A stretch of 64,000 nt of DNA from SZUA-36 sp963774415 (GTDB lineage: Bacteria; Pseudomonadota; Gammaproteobacteria; Xanthomonadales; SZUA-36): contig CAVZEU010000001.1 in assembly GCA_963774415.1 (NCBI GenBank), positions 186,001-250,000 of the forward strand. The letters are read 5' to 3'. The position numbers and the translations under genes are program-made. Positions within the stretch are counted from its first letter, which is position 1. Each line of letters starts with the position of its first letter. Positions 56,896 through 64,000 of the stretch are shown one piece after another. The notes below the pieces were generated by a model. It was not told where the DNA came from, made no database searches, and saw only the letters and a list, made by a program, of their open reading frames with translations.

Positions 56896-58839
56896 CTATT
56901 GCGCGATTTTGTCGGTGCCGAATACCAGCAACACGTTACCCGGCATGTGGAAGTAAATGCCATAGCCGGAATTGGCGTAGACATGGCCGTTGGCGATGAT
57001 CGGGCCGCTGCCCCCGCCGAACGAGCCGCCCTTGGCCATTTCGCCCGAAATCGTCTTGATCGGTCGATCGGCGTCGAACTCCCACAGCACGGAACCGTTC
57101 TTTGCGTCGTACGCCCGCAACCTGCCGTCCATGTGCCCGGCGAAAACCACTCCGGGAATGGCGGTGACCGGGGCCGAAATACCGGGGTCACAATCCTCGC
57201 GCTCGCCACAACGGTTCTTTGTGATTGTGCTCCACAGGACCTCGCCCGTGGATGCGCTTACTGCGTGGATACCCGGTTTGGCGTCCGCCGCGGAAACCAG
57301 GCCGTCGTCATAGTCGGCCACCGGTACGAAGACCACGTCGCCTGCCGCCGCCATGCCGAAGTGAATACCGCCCTGACTGCCGCCGCGGCCGAGTTGCCGC
57401 TGCCAGATGAGCGCGCCGTCGTCCGGGGCGATGCCGTAAGCGAAACCAGATTTCTGGCCGGCGACGATGATGTCTCCGGCTCTCGCGTGCACGAGGATCG
57501 GCGGCGCCCCGTAATCGAAGTCGGGGCCGTCCTCGGCGGGACAATTGGATTTATCTTCGATGAAAGGCATGCAGGCGACGTTCCAGGCATCGTTCTTGGT
57601 CGTTTGCCTGATCCAGAGGATATGGCCGTCCCTGAGGTCAAAGGCGATGATCGCGTCGCTGCTGCCTTCCGCCGGTGACGAGTAATTCTCGCCGGTGCCG
57701 ACGTAGAGCCGCTTGCGCTTGGTATCGATGGCCGCGGTGTTCCACACGGGGGCGCCCGAGGGAGAGATAATCCTGGTACCGGCCTTGGTCGTGCCGGCTG
57801 CATGGCCCGCTTCGGCGATGGTGTGACTTTTCCAGATCACCTCGCCGGTGGCGGCAGCCAGCGCCACCACGGAACCCCTGAAGGTGCAGCACTCATAATC
57901 GGGCTCGATCGCGGGCACGACTTCGAGCGACGATACCGACTGGTAGACGACACCGTCGTACAACGCCGGCTGCGCTGTGCCGGTGGCGGTCGGGTGGTCA
58001 TCGACCTTTTTCATCCAGACCAGTTCGCCGTTCAGCAGGTTGACCGCGTAGACGTGCGCGATGAGGTCCGCGAAATAGGCCAGCGGCGGGGTTGCAGGCA
58101 CTTCGCCGGCTTTCCAGGTGCTGACGGTTATGCCGGTGCGAACTTCCGCAACGGCGCGGTAGGTCCAGCGCACGCAGCCGGTATTGGCGTCCAGGGAATA
58201 GACGGTGCCGTCCTGGCTGCCCATCACGATTGTGCCGCCGACGAGGACCGGTTGCGACCTCGCCCGGTTCGCATTGGGGTAGGCGAAGGCCCATTGCAGT
58301 TTCAGCTTCGGCACCGATGCCGGTGCAAGGCGGGCGACACCGGCGGGTATGAAGCGCGTGTTCTCCAGGTCGATGCCCCAGCCCTTGGCAAACGGCGGTT
58401 GCTTGAAATCAAACGGCGATTGTCCCGGTTTACAGCTAACGGGCGGAATCGCGGGTTTGCCCTTAATGCTGCCGGCCAGGTACACCGCGATCTGCCGCCT
58501 CTGTTCGGGTGTCAGGTCCTTGGCCAGGGAACGCATGTTGCCTTCGTTCATGGAACTGAGGATCTGGTCACCGGGCAACATGGCAAGGAAGGACTGGTGC
58601 GGTGCGCGCGGTATCGAGGAGTTGTGGCATTGGGCGCAGTGTTCCTGGTAAAGCTTCGCGCCGGCCTGCTTCGTATCACCGCCTTTCTGGCCACTCAGGT
58701 TTTCCATGACCTCGGTATCGGCGGCCTGGGCGGCTTGCCCCGTCTCGGCGCCTGCGGTCTGCTGTTGCGCTTTGGGGACCGCGGCCATTGCGGGCAGGGT
58801 TGAAAAGAGAATAGCGGCTGTCAGGACAAGTCTGTTCAC
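56896..58839 (-). CDS. Quinohaemoprotein (PQQ plus cytochrome c), polyvinyl-alcohol-dehydrogenase-like, copy 2
   Basis: A 647-residue secreted protein paralogous to the one at 38542. The signal peptide (RLVLTAAILFSTLPAMAA) is followed by a linker and a cytochrome c domain with CAQCH (C68, C71, H72), then a PQQ propeller with WAFAYPNANRARSQPVLVG, GSQDGTVYSL, the vicinal pair in YECCTFRGS, and GTGENYSSPAEGSSDAIIAFD. The GTG at 58839 is the likely start because AAGGAGG (58849-58855) precedes it; an upstream in-frame ATG gives no signal peptide at the start. Same domain order as polyvinyl-alcohol dehydrogenase; substrate unknown. Confidence 0.87.
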   Translation of the reverse strand: MNRLVLTAAILFSTLPAMAAVPKAQQQTAGAETGQAAQAADTEVMENLSGQKGGDTKQAGAKLYQEHCAQCHNSSIPRAPHQSFLAMLPGDQILSSMNEGNMRSLAKDLTPEQRRQIAVYLAGSIKGKPAIPPVSCKPGQSPFDFKQPPFAKGWGIDLENTRFIPAGVARLAPASVPKLKLQWAFAYPNANRARSQPVLVGGTIVMGSQDGTVYSLDANTGCVRWTYRAVAEVRTGITVSTWKAGEVPATPPLAYFADLIAHVYAVNLLNGELVWMKKVDDHPTATGTAQPALYDGVVYQSVSSLEVVPAIEPDYECCTFRGSVVALAAATGEVIWKSHTIAEAGHAAGTTKAGTRIISPSGAPVWNTAAIDTKRKRLYVGTGENYSSPAEGSSDAIIAFDLRDGHILWIRQTTKNDAWNVACMPFIEDKSNCPAEDGPDFDYGAPPILVHARAGDIIVAGQKSGFAYGIAPDDGALIWQRQLGRGGSQGGIHFGMAAAGDVVFVPVADYDDGLVSAADAKPGIHAVSASTGEVLWSTITKNRCGEREDCDPGISAPVTAIPGVVFAGHMDGRLRAYDAKNGSVLWEFDADRPIKTISGEMAKGGSFGGGSGPIIANGHVYANSGYGIYFHMPGNVLLVFGTDKIAQ

Positions 58840-58911
58840 GCTGCCGGCCCTCCTTGAAGCAGGGGTGAAAGCGGAGACACGGGACGATGCGGAATTGTAC
58901 CCCATGCGGCG

Positions 58912-60144
58912 TCAGAGATCGGCCGGGCGCTCGAGAATGGCCTTGAACTTCGCCAGGAACTGGGCGCCCATCGCACCATCCACGGCGCGGTGGTCGCAGG
59001 ACAGGGTCGCGCTCATCCGCCTCGCCACGCTGGCCTTGCCGTTGGCCGCGACCGCACGCTCTGCGCAGGCGCCGAGGGCCAGGATCGCGACCTGCGGAGG
59101 GTTGATGATGGCCTGGAACGCGTTGACGCCGTACATGCCAAGGTTGGAGATCGTGAATGTGCCCCCTTCGAGGTCTTCTTTCTTCAGTGATGCCTCCCGC
59201 GCCCGCTCGCCTTGGTCGGCGGCTTGTGCCGCAAGCTCCGGTAGGGTCAGGCCCTCCGCTGCATGGATGACGGGCGTGATGATGCCGCGCTCGGTGGCCA
59301 CGGCCATGGCAAGATTGACTGCGCGAAAGCGGCGGATCTCCTCATCGACCAGGTGTGCGTTGAGGTCCGGCATTGCCTGCAGACACAGCACGGTCGCCCG
59401 CATGGCGATGTCGTTGACGCTGATCTTCGCGCTGGCCCCCGCATTGATTTCCTCGCGCCGCTCGAGCGCCGCTTCCATGTCGATATCAATGGACAGGTAG
59501 AAGTGCGGAACTTGCTGCTTGGCTTCCACCAGCCGGCGTGCAATGGTCTTGCGCGTTGCGCTCAGCGGTTCGGCCTCGTAGGCCGTCTCCGGGGGTGTTG
59601 CAGCGGCTGGGGTTGCGTGTTGCTGGGCAAAACGTTCGACGTCTTGCGGCGAGATACGCCGGCCGGAACCCTTGACCTGGTTGATGTCCACGCCGAGTTC
59701 CCTGGCGCGCTGTTTTGCCGCCGGGCTGACCCTGACTCGACGCGAAGGCGCGGCGGCAGCCGCGGTTTCCGCAGGCGCTGTTGCCGGGGGCGTGGACGAG
59801 ACCGCCGCTTCTTCATTATCGGCGGACTGGTCGTCGGCGACGGGTTTGGCGGGCCCAAATGCGGCGATGAAATCCTCAATGGCCTTGTCGTCGACCTCGG
59901 CCGGTGCGATCACGCCCAGCAATGCACCGACTTTTAGCGTTGCGCCCTTATCCGCCAGGCGGCGGCGTAAAACGCCGCTGACCGGCGCCTCCAGCGTGTT
60001 GACGATCTTGTCCGTTTCGATATCGATCAACTCGTCACCGGCGGTGATATTGCCGCCTTCCTGGCTGTGCCATTCGACGACCGTCCCCTCGAGCATTTCT
60101 ATGCCCCATTTGGGGATCGTCACCGCGTGAATTTTCTCTGTCAT
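58912..60144 (-). CDS. 2-oxoacid dehydrogenase E2, dihydrolipoyl acyltransferase
   Basis: A 410-residue E2 chain. The lipoyl domain has DIETDKIVNTLEA with lipoyl Lys46; a proline/alanine-rich linker (about 100-135) leads to the E3/E1-binding domain (RVRVSPAAKQRARELGVDINQVKGSGR) and then the catalytic domain, ending with SCDHRAVDGAMGAQFLAKF, which holds the active-site His and Asp. It is probably the partner of the E1 pair at 34494-36481, 22 kb away on the other strand, because no E1 or E3 is adjacent. It lies 59 bases after gltD, with its own ATG at 60144. Confidence 0.92.
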   Translation of the reverse strand: MTEKIHAVTIPKWGIEMLEGTVVEWHSQEGGNITAGDELIDIETDKIVNTLEAPVSGVLRRRLADKGATLKVGALLGVIAPAEVDDKAIEDFIAAFGPAKPVADDQSADNEEAAVSSTPPATAPAETAAAAAPSRRVRVSPAAKQRARELGVDINQVKGSGRRISPQDVERFAQQHATPAAATPPETAYEAEPLSATRKTIARRLVEAKQQVPHFYLSIDIDMEAALERREEINAGASAKISVNDIAMRATVLCLQAMPDLNAHLVDEEIRRFRAVNLAMAVATERGIITPVIHAAEGLTLPELAAQAADQGERAREASLKKEDLEGGTFTISNLGMYGVNAFQAIINPPQVAILALGACAERAVAANGKASVARRMSATLSCDHRAVDGAMGAQFLAKFKAILERPADL

Positions 60145-60203
60145 TCGTCTTTGCCCTGTCTGTTCGTTCGTTGAGTGGCCTCGTTCGTCACGCTTTCCCG
60201 GTA

Positions 60204-61643
60204 TCACGCTTCCCGTGCGCGGTCGTTCAACATGTCGATGATGCCCTGCGCCGCCTCGCGGGCATCGGCGATCGCCGTGACCACGAGGTCGGCTCCGCGG
60301 ACCATATCTCCGGCCGCAAATACCATGGGGTTGCTGGTCTGAAACGGGTAGGGGCTGTCAGCGTCGATCTCGACCAGACCCCACTCGTTGACGTCGATGC
60401 CGTGTTCGCCGAACCAGCCTCCCGGAGAGCCCTCGAAGCCGAAGGCGATGATCACGGCGTCCGTCTGGATCACGCGCTCGCTGCCAGGCACCGGCTCTGC
60501 CCGCCGGCGCCCGTCGGGCCCGGCTTGGCCAAGCCGGGTTTCCTGCACGCGGACCTCGAGGCCCGAGTCTCCGGCCGCCGCAATCTCCAGCGGCTGGATA
60601 TTGAATTCGAACTGGACGCCTTCCTCGAACGCGTTGTCGACCTCACGCTGCGAGCCCGGCATGTTTTCCCGGTCCCTGCGGTAGAGGCAGCGCACTTCCG
60701 CGGCGCCCTGGCGTACCGCGGTGCGCACGCAGTCCATGGCCGTGTCGCCGCCGCCGAGCACGACCACGCGCTGACCGTTAAAACTGACACTGGGATACTC
60801 ACCCGGGGGTATGTCCAGCAGCGCGCGGGTGGTGCCGATCAGGTAGTCCAGAGCCTTGTGCACGCCGGGGAGATCACGGCCCGGCAGTTGACCGTCGATC
60901 GATTTGTAAGTGCCGAGCCCGAGAAACACGGCGTCGTGCTTGGCCAGGATCTCCTCGAAAGAAATCTCCTCGCCGATCGTCGCGCCGAGGACGAAACGGA
61001 TGCCCATGCCCTCCAGGATGCGGCGCCTGATCTTGATGACGCGCTGTTCCAGTTTGAACTCCGGGATGCCGAAAGACAACAAACCGCCGATTTCAGGGTG
61101 ACGGTCATAAACAACGGCCGCAACGCCGTTGCGGGCCAGGATGTCGGCGCAGGCGAGCCCGGCCGGGCCGGCACCGATAACCGCCACCTTGAAGCCGCTG
61201 TCCTCGACGTGATCGAGGTTGGGGCGCCAGCCGCGCGCGAACGCCGTATCCACGATGTGGCGCTCGACCGCGCCGATGGTGACGGCGCCGTAGCCTGAAT
61301 TCAACGTGCAGGCGCCTTCGCAAAGCCGGTCCTGCGGGCAGATGCGCCCGCAAATTTCGGGCAGGCTGTTGGTCTGGTGAGCGAGTTCCGCGGCCTCGAA
61401 TATGCGGCCCTCCGCCGCCAGCTTGAGCCAATCCGGAATGTAGTTGTGCACGGGGCATTTCCACTGGCAATAAGGATTGCCGCAGGCAATGCAGCGCTCG
61501 GACTGGGCCACGCTTTCCTGCTTGGAATAGGGTTCGTAGATTTCCTTGAACTCCCCCTTGCGAACCTCGAGCGGGTACTTGTGCGGCTCGCTGCGGCTGC
61601 GGTCGGTAAATTCGAATTTCTTCCTGACGTTGGACCGGCTCAT
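60204..61643 (-). CDS. gltD: Glutamate synthase (NADPH), small subunit
   Basis: A 479-residue beta subunit that takes electrons from NADPH to the large subunit. The N-terminal CIACGNPYCQWKCPVHNYIPDWL and ICPQDRLCEGAC hold the iron-sulphur cysteines, AVIGAGPAGLACADILARNG is the FAD motif and VVVLGGGDTAMDCVRTAVRQGA the NADPH motif. Full length. It starts two bases after the end of gltB, so the two are co-transcribed. Confidence 0.96.
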   Translation of the reverse strand: MSRSNVRKKFEFTDRSRSEPHKYPLEVRKGEFKEIYEPYSKQESVAQSERCIACGNPYCQWKCPVHNYIPDWLKLAAEGRIFEAAELAHQTNSLPEICGRICPQDRLCEGACTLNSGYGAVTIGAVERHIVDTAFARGWRPNLDHVEDSGFKVAVIGAGPAGLACADILARNGVAAVVYDRHPEIGGLLSFGIPEFKLEQRVIKIRRRILEGMGIRFVLGATIGEEISFEEILAKHDAVFLGLGTYKSIDGQLPGRDLPGVHKALDYLIGTTRALLDIPPGEYPSVSFNGQRVVVLGGGDTAMDCVRTAVRQGAAEVRCLYRRDRENMPGSQREVDNAFEEGVQFEFNIQPLEIAAAGDSGLEVRVQETRLGQAGPDGRRRAEPVPGSERVIQTDAVIIAFGFEGSPGGWFGEHGIDVNEWGLVEIDADSPYPFQTSNPMVFAAGDMVRGADLVVTAIADAREAAQGIIDMLNDRAREA

Positions 61644-61645
61644 AA

Positions 61646-64000
61646 CTACTTGACCACCGAGAGCGGGATTTTCTGCTCGACAGCGGCGGCGCTTCGCTGT
61701 TCCCGCGGCCGCACGACACGGAAGAAAAACATGAAATGCTCGAACTTGCCGAGCACGTTTTCGCCCCAGTCGCTGCCGGTTGCGGCGACGTGCTGTTCGA
61801 GCAGGCCGCGGATGACGGCGATGTCGGAACCCTCGGCAGAGGTGTCGATGTCCTCGACCTCGACCGACTCGGCGTTGACGCGCTGCCTGAAGTTTTCGTC
61901 GATATCGAGCACGTAGGCAATGCCGCCTGTCATGCCGGCGGCAAAATTCGAACCGGTGCGGCCCAGGATGAGCACACGGCCGCCGGTCATGTACTCACAG
62001 CCGTGGTAGCCCACGCCCTCGACCACGGCGGTGGCGCCGGAATTGCGCACCGCAAACCGTTCGCCGGCCTGTCCGGCGGCGAAAAACTCACCGCCGGTCG
62101 CCCCGTACAGACAGGTGTTACCGATGATGGCGCTGCGCTTGGCCACGATCGATGAATCCGGCGCCGGCGCAATCGATATGCTGCCGCCGGACATGCCCTT
62201 GCCGACGTAGTCGTTGGCGTCGCCATGCAGTTTGAGGTGCATACCCGGCGTGTTCCAGGCGCCGAAACTCTGCCCGGCCGAGCCATGGAAAGTCAGGCGC
62301 ACGCCGTCGCCCGGATAACCGTTGCGGCCGTATTGCCGCGCAATGGCGCCGGCCAGGGCCGCACCGACCGAGCGATCGTAATTGTGAATGGGAAAATCCC
62401 CGGCAACGGCGCGCCCTGCACGCAGGCTGTCCCCGGCATGTTCCAGGATCGCCTGGTTCAGCTGAGCCTTGTCGTGCGGCTGATTGGGGATGCCGCCGAA
62501 GCCGCCGCCGCTGGCAGCGGCCGCGACAATCCGGTCGAGGTTGAGACTGCGCTGCTTGGCGCTCGGCGCTTCGATCCTTTGCAGCAAATCACTGCGACCT
62601 ATGATTTCGTCGAGGCTGCGGAAACCCAGGTAAGCAAGGTATTCACGGACTTCTTCGGCGACGAACCGGAAATACGTCATGACCATCTCCGGCAAGCCCT
62701 TGAAATGATCCCTGCGCAGGCCTTCGTCCTGCGTGGCGATGCCGGTCGCGCAGTTGTTCAGATGACAGATCCGAAGGTACTTGCACCCCAGGGCGATCAT
62801 CGGCCCGGTGCCGAAGCCGAAACTGTCGGCGCCGAGGATGGCGCCCTTGATTACGTCCAGCCCGGTCTTCAAGCCGCCATCCACCTGCAGGCGGACGCGG
62901 TCGCGCAGACCGTTGACGTTGAGCGCCTGGTGAGCTTCCGGCAACCCCGTTTCCCACGGCGAGCCGGCGTACTTGACCGAGGTCAGGGGACTGGCGCCGG
63001 TGCCGCCGTCGTGGCCGGCGATCGTGATGCAATCGGCATAGGCCTTGGCGACGCCGGCCGCGATGGTGCCGACCCCGCGTTCCGCCACCAGTTTGACCGA
63101 GACCCTGGCCTTGTCGTTGACCTGCTTGAGGTCGAAAATCAATTGCGCCAGGTCTTCTATGGAGTAGATGTCGTGGTGCGGCGGCGGTGATATCAGCGTC
63201 ACGCCAGGTACGGAGTGACGCAGCGCGGCGATGTGAGCCGAGACCTTGTGCCCCGGCAGTTGGCCGCCCTCACCGGGCTTTGCGCCCTGGGCGATCTTGA
63301 TCTGCAGGATGTCGGCGTTGACCAGGTAGTGCGCGGTGACCCCGAAGCGTCCGGAGGCGACCTGCTTGATTTTCGAATTGCGCTCGGTCTGGAACCGGGC
63401 CGGGTCCTCGCCGCCTTCGCCGGAGTTGGAGGAACCGCCGAGCGTGTTCATGGCGATGGCCAGCGCCTCGTGGGCTTCCGGCGAGAGCGCGCCGATCGAC
63501 ATTGCCGCCGTGTCGAAGCGGGGAAAGATCCTGTCCGCGCTTTCGACTTCCTCGAGCGGTATCGGCTCACGTTTGTCCGTCAGCTTCAGCAGGTCGCGGA
63601 TGCTGGCGGGGGAGCGGCCGTTGACGATGTCCGCGAACGCGCGGTAGTCGGCCTTTTTGCCCGAGCGCGCGGCCTGCTGCAGGGCGGTGACGACGTCCGG
63701 GTTGAAGGCGTGGAATTCACCGCCGTGGGTGAATTTCAAAAAGCCGCCCTGGGTCAGCGGCTTACCGTTGCGCCAGGCGTCCGCGGCCAGTTCGCGCTGC
63801 TCTTTTTCGAGCTCGGCGAAGCCCACGCCGCCAACCTGGCCGGCTGCTTTCGGAAAGCACATGGCCGTGACTTCCTCGTCGAGCCCGACCGTCTCGAACA
63901 ATTGCGCGCCGCGGTAACTCGAGACACAGGAAATCCCCATCTTGGACAGCACTTTCAATATGCCCTTGCGGACGCCACGCCGGTAATACTTGCGGTGCTG
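61646..64000 (-). CDS. gltB: Glutamate synthase (NADPH), large subunit, C-terminal part (partial)
   Basis: The frame is open to the window edge, so only about the last 784 residues of a roughly 1500-residue protein are seen. Present are part of the central domain (MGISCVSSYRGAQLFE), the FMN TIM barrel with SPPPHHDIYSIEDLAQLI, GGTGASPLTSVKYAGSPWE, the 3Fe-4S region CKYLRICHLNNCATGIATQ, and the C-terminal GXGXG beta-helix (GGSISIAP, GNTCLYGATGGEFFA). The N-terminal glutaminase domain lies outside. It makes glutamate from glutamine and 2-oxoglutarate together with GltD. Confidence 0.95.
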   Translation of the reverse strand, partial: QHRKYYRRGVRKGILKVLSKMGISCVSSYRGAQLFETVGLDEEVTAMCFPKAAGQVGGVGFAELEKEQRELAADAWRNGKPLTQGGFLKFTHGGEFHAFNPDVVTALQQAARSGKKADYRAFADIVNGRSPASIRDLLKLTDKREPIPLEEVESADRIFPRFDTAAMSIGALSPEAHEALAIAMNTLGGSSNSGEGGEDPARFQTERNSKIKQVASGRFGVTAHYLVNADILQIKIAQGAKPGEGGQLPGHKVSAHIAALRHSVPGVTLISPPPHHDIYSIEDLAQLIFDLKQVNDKARVSVKLVAERGVGTIAAGVAKAYADCITIAGHDGGTGASPLTSVKYAGSPWETGLPEAHQALNVNGLRDRVRLQVDGGLKTGLDVIKGAILGADSFGFGTGPMIALGCKYLRICHLNNCATGIATQDEGLRRDHFKGLPEMVMTYFRFVAEEVREYLAYLGFRSLDEIIGRSDLLQRIEAPSAKQRSLNLDRIVAAAASGGGFGGIPNQPHDKAQLNQAILEHAGDSLRAGRAVAGDFPIHNYDRSVGAALAGAIARQYGRNGYPGDGVRLTFHGSAGQSFGAWNTPGMHLKLHGDANDYVGKGMSGGSISIAPAPDSSIVAKRSAIIGNTCLYGATGGEFFAAGQAGERFAVRNSGATAVVEGVGYHGCEYMTGGRVLILGRTGSNFAAGMTGGIAYVLDIDENFRQRVNAESVEVEDIDTSAEGSDIAVIRGLLEQHVAATGSDWGENVLGKFEHFMFFFRVVRPREQRSAAAVEQKIPLSVVK

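Noticed and set aside
1..64000. Possible tRNA genes, CRISPR repeats, transposases or integrases
   Set aside because: None recognised on either strand; no array of spaced repeats and no transposase or recombinase motif among the translated frames.

Overview
The window is GC-rich chromosomal DNA. It most likely comes from an aerobic gammaproteobacterium of the xanthomonad/steroidobacter type. This is inferred from an attenuator-controlled ilvC-ilvG-ilvM operon with an IlvM-like small subunit, a TonB-dependent receptor of the EEVIVTGTKR type, quinohaemoprotein dehydrogenases and proteobacterial gltBD. No rRNA, tRNA, insertion sequence, integrase or CRISPR array was seen.

Layout. (1) 1-450 is the end of a saccharopine-dehydrogenase-like gene. 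(2) 529-11071 is a nine-gene branched-chain amino acid operon (ilvC, ilvG, ilvM, leuA, ilvE, leuC, leuD, leuB, ilvA). It is preceded by a promoter, a Leu/Val/Ile-rich leader peptide and a textbook antiterminator/terminator switch; ilvD is absent. (3) 11338-14730 holds a glycine-zipper lipoprotein, an FAD oxidoreductase and an acyl-CoA dehydrogenase. (4) 14762-27374 is a minus-strand run of eleven tightly packed genes: a hydantoinase/acetone-carboxylase-type pair (the second subunit fused to a gamma-like zinc domain), two CrtC/AttH-like proteins, two members of an unrecognised paralogous family, the phosphohistidine and PEP-binding domains of a PEP-synthase-like enzyme as separate proteins, a luciferase-like monooxygenase and a two-subunit CoA-transferase-fold enzyme. 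(5) 27648-31030 is luciferase-like oxidoreductase, TetR regulator and acyl-CoA ligase. (6) 31154-40425 holds a TonB receptor, a DUF1330 protein, a 2-oxoacid dehydrogenase E1 pair, a PQQ dehydrogenase and a polyvinyl-alcohol-dehydrogenase-like quinohaemoprotein. (7) 40661-51132 is an acetophenone-carboxylase-like operon with its own acyl-CoA ligase and luciferase-like oxidoreductase. (8) 51160-60144 holds a thiolase, two NTF2-like and SDR proteins, a nitrilase-family amidohydrolase, an acetoacetate-decarboxylase-like protein, a second quinohaemoprotein and an E2 acyltransferase. (9) 60204-64000 is gltD and the 3' part of gltB.

How the parts may work together (inference). Between two amino-acid-biosynthesis blocks lies about 48 kb of catabolic genes. 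The set resembles the logic of acetophenone/acetone degradation: a secondary alcohol is oxidised (PQQ dehydrogenases, SDRs), the ketone is carboxylated with ATP (HyuA/HyuB/AcxC-type subunits), and the beta-keto acid is activated by an AMP-forming ligase and cleaved by a thiolase. The TonB receptor would import the substrate. The most unusual part is the 14.8-27.4 kb operon, where a carboxylase-type pair is linked to a PEP-synthase-like enzyme broken into separate domains with no visible ATP-grasp domain, plus two copies of an unrecognised family. A near-identical palindrome (TTGAATAC[T/C]ATTCAA) at two promoters 21 kb apart suggests shared control.
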